The position numbers were made by a program, and so were the translations under genes. A stretch of DNA of 64,000 bases from Thalassotalea sp. 1_MG-2023 (lineage in GTDB: Bacteria; Pseudomonadota; Gammaproteobacteria; Enterobacterales; Alteromonadaceae): the NCBI RefSeq assembly GCF_030546745.1, contig NZ_JAUOPD010000002.1, forward strand, positions 186,001 through 250,000. The letters run 5' to 3'. The notes under the pieces are model-generated. The model was not told the origin of the DNA, ran no database searches, and saw only the letters and a list, made by a program, of their open reading frames with translations. How positions within the stretch are numbered: the stretch's first letter is position 1; every line of letters begins with the position of its first letter. Of this stretch, positions 36,166 through 45,273 are shown piece after piece.

Positions 36166-37347
36166 TTAAAGTGTTGCATGTGGGCCAAATACTTCGTAAT
36201 GGATACGATCTTGCTCAACGCCTAGGGTGAGCAAACTATCTTTTGCATATTTCATAAATCCTACTGGGCCACAAATATAAAAATCTCCCGCTACTATCGG
36301 TAAATCAATTTGATCAAAATTGATGAAGCCTTTGAAGGTATGCGCATCATGGCTGCTTTCTTGGTTATACCAAGTAAAATATTGCCATCCCTGCTTCTGA
36401 CAGCATTGTGCTGTATGTTCGGCAAAAGAATGTAATGTATTATTTTCGCATGCATGCAGGTAAGTTACCGGTAATTTATATTGGCTATCAACTAAACTAT
36501 CCAGCATTGCTTGCATCGGTGTTACACCAACACCAGCCGAGATTAGTACCACAGGCTTTTGTCTATCTTTCAAATAGAAGTCGCCAGCAGGCGCATGTAA
36601 GTCAACTATATCGCCAGGTTCAAGGTGGTCATGCAAATAATTAGACACTATTCCTTTGTGTTCGCCCAACTCGCGCTTCACTGAAATCCGATAAGTTGAA
36701 CCGTTCGAAACTGTTGATAAAGAGTATTGACGTATTTCATTGTAATCTGATGTGCATGGTTTAAGTTCTATACCGATGTATTGACCAGGTTGATAATGCA
36801 TTACCGGTTGTTGATCTACGGGTTCAAAAATAAAACTTGTAACCAGTGAAGATTCCTTTGTTTTGGCTAATAAGCTAAACGCGCGTTTTCCACGCCAACC
36901 GCCAGTCATCGACTCTCGTTGTGAATAGAGTGTCTCTTCACGGTGAATGAATAAATTAGCTAACACTTCGTATGCAGCCGTCCAAGCTTCTTCAACAGCT
37001 TGTGTGAAATGGCTAGTCAATAATTCACGCATTGTTTCAATGAGATGATGACCTACAATGTTGTAGTTTTCAGGCTTGATATGAAAGCTGGTATGTTTGT
37101 TGGCAATTCTTTCTACTGCATGTTTAAGAACAGAAAGATTATTGAGGTTTTTGGCGTAAGCAATAATAGCTTCAAATAAAGCAACTTTTTGATTGCCACT
37201 TTGTTGATGACTTAAATTAAAAATATCTTTTAATTCTGGGTTGTGGGTAAACATTCTGTGATAAAAATGGTCGGTGACTGCCGTGCCCGCTTGTTCAATT
37301 AGTGGGAGGGTTGATTGAACAATTTTTATGTCTTGAGAAGATAACAT
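36166..37347 (-). CDS. hmp: Flavohaemoprotein, nitric oxide dioxygenase
   Basis: Converts nitric oxide plus oxygen to nitrate using NAD(P)H. The globin domain is N-terminal (LKHAVERIANKHTSFHIKPE with proximal His in the KHTSF-HI region), then the FAD domain (EIRQYSLST) and the NAD domain (LISAGVGVTPMQAMLDSL, FYICGPVGFM). I place the start at ATG 37347, with GGAG upstream and equivalence to E. coli Hmp, giving 393 aa; the open frame extends to 37383. It follows the small membrane gene at 37486 and the divergent norR, whose sites control this operon. Confidence 0.95.
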   Translation of the reverse strand: MLSSQDIKIVQSTLPLIEQAGTAVTDHFYHRMFTHNPELKDIFNLSHQQSGNQKVALFEAIIAYAKNLNNLSVLKHAVERIANKHTSFHIKPENYNIVGHHLIETMRELLTSHFTQAVEEAWTAAYEVLANLFIHREETLYSQRESMTGGWRGKRAFSLLAKTKESSLVTSFIFEPVDQQPVMHYQPGQYIGIELKPCTSDYNEIRQYSLSTVSNGSTYRISVKRELGEHKGIVSNYLHDHLEPGDIVDLHAPAGDFYLKDRQKPVVLISAGVGVTPMQAMLDSLVDSQYKLPVTYLHACENNTLHSFAEHTAQCCQKQGWQYFTWYNQESSHDAHTFKGFINFDQIDLPIVAGDFYICGPVGFMKYAKDSLLTLGVEQDRIHYEVFGPHATL

Positions 37348-37414
37348 GTAAACTCCGAAGGTAATTGGCGATGCAGAAAGCACAGCCAGTGTGTAGGAAA
37401 TAGAAAATAAAGCG

Positions 37415-37445
37415 CCTATCGTTAAGTCGCTAATTTAACGATAGG
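37415..37445 (-). repeat. Inverted repeat between the small membrane gene and hmp
   Basis: CCTATCGTTAA (37415-37425) and TTAACGATAGG (37435-37445) form a perfect 11-bp stem with a 9-base loop. In the leftward transcript it is followed by a T-rich but interrupted stretch. It may be an attenuator or a stabilising hairpin that sets the ratio of the two products. Confidence 0.6.
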
Positions 37446-37485
37446 TACTGATTTAAATAAGGGATTATTACGGTAATCAAAATGC

Positions 37486-37758
37486 TTAGAAAATTTTAAA
37501 CCCTAGACCGTGAACACCAATACAGCGAATGACATAACCAATTTTAAATAAGCTAGCAAAAATGATGGTTGCTACATGTGCACCTATCTGTACAGGAATT
37601 GAAAACTGAAAATCGAATTGAAAATTAATCATCAAGCACATCACCGTAATGAAAAATGAAATAATCATTGTCCAATTACCTGTGATGATACATTTTTGAT
37701 AATTTAATTCAGTGTTGTCTAATTGGTGATTAGTCGCTAGGGCAAAATTAGAGTACAT
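37486..37758 (-). CDS. Small two-helix membrane protein in the NO operon
   Basis: A 90-residue protein that I do not recognise by name. It has a soluble N-terminus of ~28 residues and two hydrophobic helices: one at about residues 29-48 (TMIISFFITVMCLMINFQF) and one at about 57-77 with Gly and Arg near its end. It sits directly downstream of the sigma-54 promoter and before hmp, so it is probably induced by nitric oxide with hmp. A role in NO sensing, transport or protection of a membrane target is possible; none is shown. Confidence 0.7.
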   Translation of the reverse strand: MYSNFALATNHQLDNTELNYQKCIITGNWTMIISFFITVMCLMINFQFDFQFSIPVQIGAHVATIIFASLFKIGYVIRCIGVHGLGFKIF

Positions 37759-37795
37759 ATCGATTCATTTTTTAATAAGTAATGCATATCTGTAT

Positions 37796-37812
37796 ATCAA
37801 TATTAATGCCAA
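37796..37812 (-). promoter_or_regulatory. Candidate sigma-54 (-24/-12) promoter
   Basis: On the minus strand the 17 bases read TTGGCATTAATATTGAT. The GG of the -24 box is followed by 10 bases and then GA in place of the usual GC at -12. The predicted start is ~26 bases before the small membrane gene. NorR has the GAFTGA loop needed to work with sigma-54, which supports the call. Confidence 0.6.
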
Positions 37813-37864
37813 AATTGTAACTTGTTGTAATTAAATAAATAGTTTGTTTTTAATTTTGTTTTGT

Positions 37865-37901
37865 GTCAATTTGACATATTTTTTATATGTGTCATATTGA
37901 C
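37865..37901. promoter_or_regulatory. Two NorR binding sites
   Basis: GTCAATTTGAC (37865-37875) and GTCATATTGAC (37891-37901) both fit the GT-N7-AC core of NorR enhancers and share TTGAC right halves. They are 26 bases apart and lie 50-105 bases upstream of the sigma-54 promoter. They also sit just before norR, allowing autoregulation. E. coli has three sites; I see two clear ones. Confidence 0.75.
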
Positions 37902-37928
37902 TATTAAAGAGTCTTTAAGGTACTTAAT

Positions 37929-39530
37929 ATGAATAATTTAACGGATAGCCAATTACTCGAATTATCTATTGAGTTAGCGCAAAGTGTTGCAAGTCAGCAG
38001 CGGTTTGATGATCTATTAACAGCGATTAGAAAGGTAATTATTTGTGATGCTATTGTATTATTAGCTTATCAAGGTGATTGCCTGAAACCCTTAGCTTCTC
38101 AAGGCCTTGATGTTGAAACCATGGGGCGTAGGTTTATGATTAATGAACAACCTAGGTTCAATGCTATATGTCAGTCTAAAAAAGCGATTCGATTTCCTGC
38201 TGATTCTTCATTGCCAGATCCATACGATGGCTTACTTACTGTCACCGACGGTGATTTACCGGTTCATGCTTGCATGGGGATCCCTTTATATTTTGAAGAT
38301 AAGTTAATTGGCGTGCTCACTCTTGATAGCCTATCACCGGGGGTATTTGAACAGATCACTGAACGATCATTAGCATTAATTGCTTCAATGGCGTCAGTGA
38401 GTTTGCACACGGCTTCTACGGTAGATGTTTTAGAAGCAAATGTTTCCCGGTCTAAAGCAGTAATGCGCGCATTAAGTGAACCAAGTGTTTCAGGAAGTCA
38501 TTTAGAAATCATTGGCAAAAGCCATGCGATAGAGAAACTTAGAAACGAGATAGCTTTAGTCGCACCGTCTAATTTTTCTGTATTAATTCAAGGGGAAAGC
38601 GGAACGGGCAAAGAGTTAGTTGCCCACAGTATACATCAGCAATCAAGTCGAGCTGATGAAGCGATTATTTATGTTAATTGTGCAGCATTGCCTGAAAATT
38701 TAGTGGAAAGTGAATTGTTTGGTCACATTAAAGGGGCGTTTACAGGGGCTGAAAGTAAAAGGGCGGGTAAATTTCTTATTGCGAACGGCGGCACCTTATT
38801 TCTAGATGAAGTAGGAGAATTGCCCTTAGCAGCACAAAGTAAATTATTAAGGGCATTACAAAATCAAGAAATTCAACCTGTTGGTCAAGATGAAGTCATA
38901 AACGTTGATGTACGTGTTATTGCGGCGACCAATAGAGATTTAAAAACAGAAGTGGACGTTGGGCGTTTTCGAGCAGATTTGTTTCATCGATTGAATGTCT
39001 ATCCATTGAATGTTCCGCCATTAAAAGCGAGGGAAGGTGATGTGTCTTTGCTGTCAGGCTTTTTTATTGAGCGTACCAAACGTAAATTAGGAGTGAACCA
39101 ATTAAAAATCTCTCCCGAGTTAATGGCAAAGTTGCAAGGCTATGATTGGCCAGGAAATGTGCGTGAGCTTGAACATTTATTGAGTAGAGCAGCGCTAAAA
39201 GCTTGTGCCAAAGTATCAGCAGTAAATAAGCACAAGGAAATTGTGACAATTAATGTTGCCGATAGTGATGAGTTAAATGACACGACATCCACAATCAATA
39301 AACACCATGAACTCAATGCAACTAACGACGAAGCAAAAACTTTCACCTTAGAAAAGTCAGTTAATCTGCGCACCTTGATGGATGAGTATCAACGACGAGT
39401 TGTAAAGCAAGCCTTGCAGCTACATCAGGGCAATTGGAGTAAAACAGCTAAATATTTATCGGTTGATCGTGCCAACTTAATTAGGTTATCGAAAAGATTA
39501 GATATACGTGTAGATAAAGTTGTGTTTTAA
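37929..39530 (+). CDS. norR: Nitric oxide-responsive sigma-54 activator NorR
   Basis: Senses NO through a non-haem iron in its N-terminal GAF domain (about 20-160) and activates sigma-54 promoters. The AAA+ domain has Walker A GESGTGKE, the sigma-54 contact loop GAFTGAESKRAGKF, Walker B GGTLFLDEVGEL, and RVIAATNRDLK. The C-terminal Fis-type helix-turn-helix is NWSKTAKYLSVDRANLIRLSKRL. At 533 aa it is ~30 residues longer than E. coli NorR, mainly in the Asp/Asn/Thr-rich linker (about 435-480). AAGG precedes the ATG. Targets are the divergent small gene and hmp. Confidence 0.93.
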   Translation: MNNLTDSQLLELSIELAQSVASQQRFDDLLTAIRKVIICDAIVLLAYQGDCLKPLASQGLDVETMGRRFMINEQPRFNAICQSKKAIRFPADSSLPDPYDGLLTVTDGDLPVHACMGIPLYFEDKLIGVLTLDSLSPGVFEQITERSLALIASMASVSLHTASTVDVLEANVSRSKAVMRALSEPSVSGSHLEIIGKSHAIEKLRNEIALVAPSNFSVLIQGESGTGKELVAHSIHQQSSRADEAIIYVNCAALPENLVESELFGHIKGAFTGAESKRAGKFLIANGGTLFLDEVGELPLAAQSKLLRALQNQEIQPVGQDEVINVDVRVIAATNRDLKTEVDVGRFRADLFHRLNVYPLNVPPLKAREGDVSLLSGFFIERTKRKLGVNQLKISPELMAKLQGYDWPGNVRELEHLLSRAALKACAKVSAVNKHKEIVTINVADSDELNDTTSTINKHHELNATNDEAKTFTLEKSVNLRTLMDEYQRRVVKQALQLHQGNWSKTAKYLSVDRANLIRLSKRLDIRVDKVVF

Positions 39531-39970
39531 GTGAATAGTTAGCGTGTAATCCACTTGAACCATGTGATTGACTGAGTGGTGATGGCCTCACACTCTTAGT
39601 ATAAGCGAAGTACTTTAAAATACTTTTCCATCATAAAAAAACTCTGTTGCGCTGTACGGTAGAAGTCTCTTTCAGAATAAGTGCATTGTGTTCATTTTTT
39701 GTAAAACTTGTTGGTTCACATAGAATGTGATCGACAAAAATCTATGCCGTAAGCCGTTCTCTTTATAGCTCTCCTCTTTATTTTGTATTTATGTACAAAT
39801 CATAAGTAAAAAAAATTCACCCGTAGAATGCTTTTTTTACTTGATTCCATAGTCAGATATATTGTATACATTATATCTGTTTGTGGGCGCTACGCATTTT
39901 TTAGTGTTGTAAGCCTCTTATTTTTTTAAGAAAACCATAAAGAATAAATATATTAAACCCGGGAGGGGGT
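39531..39970. other. Intergenic region between norR and the TonB receptor
   Basis: About 440 bases with no supported gene. A GAGTG/CACTC hairpin at 39574-39595 (one bulge) may end norR transcription. The downstream half is very AT-rich, contains a 26-bp palindrome (separate entry) and ends with a GC-rich GGGAGGGGGT ribosome-binding site for the receptor. Confidence 0.5.
39854..39879. promoter_or_regulatory. 26-bp near-perfect palindrome, candidate operator
   Basis: CAGATATA (39854-39861) and TATATCTG (39872-39879) flank a centre containing the palindrome TGTATACA. Twelve of thirteen pairs match. It ends ~92 bases before the receptor start, a position suited to a dimeric regulator. No regulator gene is adjacent. 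Confidence 0.55.
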
Positions 39971-42793
39971 ATGACGGTTAATTTTTTTAAGCCTTTAATC
40001 ACAAGAAAAAGTATGACAGCGTTAGCTATAGCAAGTGCATTTTCATCTATGAGTATGGCTACTTTTGCAGCTGAAGACGCTGAAAATATTGAAGATGAAG
40101 GTGTGGAACGTATCGAAGTTACGGGTTCACGAATTAAAAGAACATCTATAGAGGGTGTAACGCCAATCGTTACAATTTCCGCCGCTGATATTCAATTACA
40201 GGGTCATGCGAATGTTTTTGATGCATTAGACTCTCTTGCTAAAAATACCGGTATTTTCGTCGGTGAAGAAAGCTCAAATAATTTCAATGCGAATGCGCAA
40301 GCTATTAACTTAAGAGGGTTTGGCGCAAGCTACACATTAACATTGATAAATGGAAGACGCATACCTGTATTACCTAAGCCATCAGGCAACGTTGCAGGTA
40401 ATATTGTTAACCTTGCAATGATACCAACCGAAGCGGTAAAACGAGTTGAAATACTTAGTGGTGGTGCATCAGCAATCTATGGTTCTGATGCTGTAGCAGG
40501 CGTAGTCAATGTTATTTTAAAAGATGATATCGATTTTAACCAAATAACCGCACGTTACGGTGATACTAAAGACGGCGGCGGTGCGAGCAAAAAGTTTACA
40601 CTTAGCACCGGTGGTACACATGATAAATTCAGCTATACCGCTGTACTAGAAGTTGATCAACGTGACCCTATTCATGGTGATGATCGAGGGTGGTTTGACG
40701 AGCCAGAAGATGGACCAAATGTAGATAGACATGGCCCAGAACAAGTGATGAGTTATTGGGCTAAGTGGGAGCCAGATCCCATCGCGATGAAAGATTTATC
40801 AGGACGTTGTGAACCACTTGGTTATGAAAAGGTGCAACCGCCAGGACGAGTGCATTTTGATCCTGACCCTTATTATTGCGGTGACAACCCTTACAACACA
40901 TATACCGTACGAAATGAGCGTGACCGTACAAATCTGTTTGTCAACGCAGAGTATGAGTTAGATGATGGGCGCTTATTTGCTACCTTTTTAGGCACAAAGT
41001 CTGAAGGTGATGCAGGTTTGTACCGATATAGCTATGGCGTTGATTATGTTGTTCAAGAAGACATTAATGATGCAAGCACCTTTTTAGGAAATCGTCATTT
41101 TTGGCGACGCTTTAGAAACTTTGAAGTACCAACTTCAAATCAAGAATTCGATGAAACCTCTATCACCGGTATTGTTGGTATAGAAGGTGTTATCGCAGAC
41201 GAATACGATTACTCTCTTACGTTCACTACCGGTCAGTATGATTATGAAGACACTGTAGGTCGTTTTGATGATCAAAAGATGTTGAGTTTATTGTATGGTG
41301 AAAAAGGTACTGATTGGACTCAACCTTGGGAAGGTTCACGTTGGGTTGTGGTTAATGCATCACAGTTAAACGCTAACTACGAACCAACCAATATCGACAT
41401 ATTTGGTCAATTAACACCTGATATGTTTACCAGTGCTCTTCACCAATCCATCGGAAAAGGTGATTCATATTTACACAGTTTATCATTTGATATTAGTGGC
41501 TCTTTAATTGAATTACCCGCAGGTGAAGCTCAATTTGCTTTTGTTACTGAGTACCTTAAAGAAGGGTATGAATTTATCACTGACGAAGAAACGGTACGTG
41601 GTGATATTTATGGTTGGTCAGGCATTACAGGTAAAGGTGATCGTGAACGATATGCTGCAGGTTTAGAATTATCTATTCCTCTAGCCGCGAAAGAAAGCAC
41701 CATTGGCTCATTAGAAGCCACATTAGCGGGTCGTTATGATTATTATGATGATGAATCAAATGTTGACGGAGCGTTTACTTATCAAGCGGGCTTATCTTGG
41801 CGACCAATGGAAGAATTGTTAATCAGAACAATGTATTCCACATCATTTAGGGCACCAGATATGCATTATATGTATGCAGGTGAAAGCTCTTCATTTGCAA
41901 GCCCAATTGATTATTTAACTTGTGTGAATAACACTGGCTTAACTTCAGGGCAAAGCTGGAGTGGTTGTGGTGATGATTACGGCATCAGCGTTCGCCAAGA
42001 ATCTAAAGGCGATCTTTCTTTAGAAGAAGAAACGGGTGATAGTTTAAATATCGGTTTAGTTGCTAGTATTACCGATGACTGGTCAGTTACGTTTGATTAT
42101 TATGAAGTATCTTTAGAAAAGAAAATTGGTAATTTGGGGGCAAGTTCAGTATTGCGTTATGAAGCTGAATGTATGCTTGGTTTTACTGAATCAGGGCAAA
42201 CGGTTGATAAAAACTCGGCTAAATGTCAAGAAATGCTCAATCGCGTTTCTCGAGGTGGTCCATCAGGTAATGATGTACTTTCAACTGTAACTAGCCCATT
42301 TAATACTGGTGAGCGTGAGCAGAAAGGTATTGATATATCATCGAAATATACTCATGACTTAGCTGGACTTGGTCGAGTGTTTTTCAATATTGATTATACG
42401 CATATTTTTGAAACCAATGAGCGATTCTTACCAGAAGATGAGCTAGAAGATATTCGAGACTATCAATGGAACAATGAATTCCGCACACGCACAACCGCTA
42501 CTTTGGGTTGGAATAATGATGACTTATCGGTTGCCTTTTTTGTTAATCGCTTAGGTACATCGCCTGTAAGATGGTCTGATGATGTCAATGAACGCTATCC
42601 AGCATGGACAACGGTAAATATGAGTACCACTTACCATATTTCTGATGATTTGACTTTGAGTGCTGCGGTAACGAATTTATTCGACAAAAAACCACATCAG
42701 CACGAATCAGAAGAATGGTGGCCGTTTGCTGACATTACAAAATACAACCCTGTTGGTTTAGAGTACTTTATTACTGCTACATATCGTTTTTAA
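39971..42793 (+). CDS. TonB-dependent receptor (peptide-type, paired with S9 peptidase)
   Basis: A 940-residue outer-membrane active transporter. A signal peptide of ~34 residues ends at TFAA. The TonB box region is ERIEVTGSRIKRTS. The plug has NLRGFGASYTLTLINGRR and VEILSGGASAIYGSDAVAGVVNVIL. The barrel ends in a typical terminal strand (YFITATYRF). The next gene, 124 bases downstream, is an S9 peptidase lipoprotein, so the substrate is likely a peptide or modified amino-acid dipeptide; this is inference. The ribosome-binding site is unusually strong. Confidence 0.92.
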   Translation: MTVNFFKPLITRKSMTALAIASAFSSMSMATFAAEDAENIEDEGVERIEVTGSRIKRTSIEGVTPIVTISAADIQLQGHANVFDALDSLAKNTGIFVGEESSNNFNANAQAINLRGFGASYTLTLINGRRIPVLPKPSGNVAGNIVNLAMIPTEAVKRVEILSGGASAIYGSDAVAGVVNVILKDDIDFNQITARYGDTKDGGGASKKFTLSTGGTHDKFSYTAVLEVDQRDPIHGDDRGWFDEPEDGPNVDRHGPEQVMSYWAKWEPDPIAMKDLSGRCEPLGYEKVQPPGRVHFDPDPYYCGDNPYNTYTVRNERDRTNLFVNAEYELDDGRLFATFLGTKSEGDAGLYRYSYGVDYVVQEDINDASTFLGNRHFWRRFRNFEVPTSNQEFDETSITGIVGIEGVIADEYDYSLTFTTGQYDYEDTVGRFDDQKMLSLLYGEKGTDWTQPWEGSRWVVVNASQLNANYEPTNIDIFGQLTPDMFTSALHQSIGKGDSYLHSLSFDISGSLIELPAGEAQFAFVTEYLKEGYEFITDEETVRGDIYGWSGITGKGDRERYAAGLELSIPLAAKESTIGSLEATLAGRYDYYDDESNVDGAFTYQAGLSWRPMEELLIRTMYSTSFRAPDMHYMYAGESSSFASPIDYLTCVNNTGLTSGQSWSGCGDDYGISVRQESKGDLSLEEETGDSLNIGLVASITDDWSVTFDYYEVSLEKKIGNLGASSVLRYEAECMLGFTESGQTVDKNSAKCQEMLNRVSRGGPSGNDVLSTVTSPFNTGEREQKGIDISSKYTHDLAGLGRVFFNIDYTHIFETNERFLPEDELEDIRDYQWNNEFRTRTTATLGWNNDDLSVAFFVNRLGTSPVRWSDDVNERYPAWTTVNMSTTYHISDDLTLSAAVTNLFDKKPHQHESEEWWPFADITKYNPVGLEYFITATYRF

Positions 42794-42826
42794 GCGATAA
42801 TCACAGGTTACTCTTATAGAGCTTTC

Positions 42827-42863
42827 ATAAGGCCGGCAAGTTAATGCTGGCCTTATCTTTTTC
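42827..42863 (+). terminator. Terminator or attenuator after the TonB receptor
   Basis: ATAAGGCCGGC (42827-42837) pairs with GCTGGCCTTAT (42846-42856) with one mismatch, followed by CTTTTTCC. It lies before the S9 peptidase, so either the peptidase has its own promoter or read-through lowers its level. Confidence 0.75.
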
Positions 42864-42917
42864 CGAAAAATTATTTTACCAATGTGAAGGCCATTGCTAA
42901 TTACGTGAGTATTTTTT

Positions 42918-45176
42918 ATGAAATTTATACCCCTGTTTTTTCTTCTTTTATCTTTAATAAGTTGTCAGCACACGCCAGCAATTAAGCACAAATCAATAGA
43001 TGATAATGTTGAGCGTGCTAAAGCGTTCAGTGCGAAGAATTTAAGTAATAAAGTAGATAATTTTTCGTTAACTGCACATTGGATTGACGACAAGGCTGAT
43101 GAGTTTTGGTTTGAACGCTACTCTAAAAAGCGTGGGCAGGAATTCGTGCGGGTAAACGCCAATGATAAAGTAAAGACGCCTTTGTTTGACAAAATTAACT
43201 TAACACAATCGCTTAATTTAGAAGAGCCAATTGACTGGCAAAGTTCTCCGCTTAGTCACGTTAAATTCAATGGCAAAGTACTTAATTTTGATATAAATAA
43301 CCAACCTTATCGTTGTGAGATCGTTGCAAGCCCTTATCAATGCCATGCGGCACCTAAACAAAAGTCACAAGATAAGACAAGAAGATATACTTCACCAGAT
43401 AAGCAACATTTTGTAAAAGTGGAAAATTACAATTTGTTTTTGTGTAAAACATCCACGCAAGACTGTAAACAATTAACTCAAGATGGATCTGAATCATCCC
43501 CTTATGCTGTCACACATTCAGTTCCTAATAAGCGGCTAAATGATGAAGCTTTCGATGAACAGAACCATTTAGGCCTTTATTGGTCAGAAAATAGTCATTA
43601 TGTCATCACTTATCGACTATTCCGCCAAGGCGTGAGTCAATTAACATTAACTGATAGTACCGCCGATAATGATTTTAACGTGAATAGTGTACGTTACTAT
43701 TACCCCCAAGCGGGCGATCAAACATTGCCTATGGCACAGGTTGTACTTATTGATGTTGCTAATCAGGAAGCTAGCGCATTAAATGGCCCTAAAGTAATGC
43801 AAACATATTATGGAAGGGCACTTTGGGGGTACTGGCACAAAGGTGATTTTTACTACCAAGATCGTCGAAGAGGCAATAAAGCATTATTTTTGCGTAAAGT
43901 GATCGCGAAAGAGAAACAAGTTGTTTCAGTGATAAAAGAAACAAATGATGAATTTATTGACCCTTGGGTGCAAGTGTCGTATCACTTAAATAATAAAAGC
44001 CAGGTTATTTGGAGTTCACAGCGTTCAGGCTATCAACACTTATATCTTTATGACACAAAAACAGGATCATTGATTAACCCGATTACTCAAGGTGAATATA
44101 CCGTGAGAGCCATACGGGGCGTTGATGAAGAAAAAGGGGTTTTGTATTTTGAAGCTTCTGGTAGAGAGAAAAATCGAGATCCTTATTTACGTCATTTATA
44201 TCGAATTAACCTTGATGGCAGTGATTTAACGTTACTAACACCTGAACCTTTTGAGCATGAAACACGATTATCACCGAATTTTAGCTTTGTTATTGATACA
44301 TATTCTGACGCACAAACTCCGCCGCAGACCTGGCTACGAAGTGCAACTACAGGAGAAAAATTAACAAAACTTGATCAAGCGAACATTGAAGGATTAACCG
44401 CTTTAGGTTGGCAGCCACCTGAACCATTTAGTGTCATTGCAGATGATGGTGTAACTCCTCTATATGGCTTGCTTTATAAACCATCAAACTTCGATGCCAG
44501 TAAAAAGTACCCTGTTATTAATGATACCTATACAGGTCCGCATAATTTTTTCACGCCAAAATCCTTTTCAACTTTTGCTAATACTCGACCAGCTTTGGCA
44601 GAGCTTGGGTTTATTGTTATTAAAATGGATGGCCGTGGCACCAGCAAAAGAGGGCGTGAATTTCACCGTGTTAGTTACAAAAACTTAGCAGCAGGCACCG
44701 ATGATCATGTTTGGGCAATAAAACAGTTAGCTAAAGATCGACAATATATGGATATTAATCGAGTCGGTATTTATGGTTTTAGTGCGGGTGGCTACGATAC
44801 GGTGCAAGCCATGTTAAGGCATAATAGCTTTTTTAAAGCTGGCGTTAGTGCATCGGGTAACCATGACTTTCGAGTTGATAAAGCGGGTTGGAATGAAATA
44901 TGGATGAGTTGGCCAATGAATGATGCTTGGCAACAACAGTCAAACTATACTGATGTAGAAAGGTTAACCGGTAAGTTATTACTTGCTCACGGTGAACTTG
45001 ACAACAACGTTCACCCTTCTGCGACCATGCGCTTGGTCGATAAGCTTATTAAGGCAAATAAAGATTTTGATTTATTGATCATGCCAAAAATGGGTCATGT
45101 ATTAGATGAACACCCTTATTTTGTTGAAAAGCGCTGGCGTTTCTTTCTCGAACATTTACAGAAAGAAAATGAATAA
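42918..45176 (+). CDS. S9 family (dipeptidyl-peptidase IV-like) lipoprotein
   Basis: A 752-residue serine peptidase. It has a lipoprotein signal with lipobox LISC. The DPP-IV beta-propeller occupies about 60-480, and the alpha/beta-hydrolase domain follows with the nucleophile Ser622 in GFSAGG, Asp695 in GELDNNVHP and His727 in KMGHV. The nucleophile elbow GFSAGG differs from the usual GWSYGG of DPP-IV. The Glu pair for binding a free N-terminus cannot be confirmed by eye. Surface or periplasmic location beside a TonB receptor suggests trimming of imported peptides. Confidence 0.9.
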   Translation: MKFIPLFFLLLSLISCQHTPAIKHKSIDDNVERAKAFSAKNLSNKVDNFSLTAHWIDDKADEFWFERYSKKRGQEFVRVNANDKVKTPLFDKINLTQSLNLEEPIDWQSSPLSHVKFNGKVLNFDINNQPYRCEIVASPYQCHAAPKQKSQDKTRRYTSPDKQHFVKVENYNLFLCKTSTQDCKQLTQDGSESSPYAVTHSVPNKRLNDEAFDEQNHLGLYWSENSHYVITYRLFRQGVSQLTLTDSTADNDFNVNSVRYYYPQAGDQTLPMAQVVLIDVANQEASALNGPKVMQTYYGRALWGYWHKGDFYYQDRRRGNKALFLRKVIAKEKQVVSVIKETNDEFIDPWVQVSYHLNNKSQVIWSSQRSGYQHLYLYDTKTGSLINPITQGEYTVRAIRGVDEEKGVLYFEASGREKNRDPYLRHLYRINLDGSDLTLLTPEPFEHETRLSPNFSFVIDTYSDAQTPPQTWLRSATTGEKLTKLDQANIEGLTALGWQPPEPFSVIADDGVTPLYGLLYKPSNFDASKKYPVINDTYTGPHNFFTPKSFSTFANTRPALAELGFIVIKMDGRGTSKRGREFHRVSYKNLAAGTDDHVWAIKQLAKDRQYMDINRVGIYGFSAGGYDTVQAMLRHNSFFKAGVSASGNHDFRVDKAGWNEIWMSWPMNDAWQQQSNYTDVERLTGKLLLAHGELDNNVHPSATMRLVDKLIKANKDFDLLIMPKMGHVLDEHPYFVEKRWRFFLEHLQKENE

Positions 45177-45205
45177 CTAGAGATAGGTGGTAAGTATTAT
45201 TTGTT

Positions 45206-45243
45206 AGATAACTAACTGTTTAACTTAAAATAGTTAGTTATCT
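45206..45243. terminator. Hairpin between convergent S9 peptidase and merR
   Basis: AGATAACTAACT (45206-45217) pairs perfectly with AGTTAGTTATCT (45232-45243) around a 14-base loop. There is no long T tract, so efficiency is uncertain. Confidence 0.5.
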
Positions 45244-45273
45244 ATCGATTAAGGCAGAACAAAAAAGGTTGTT

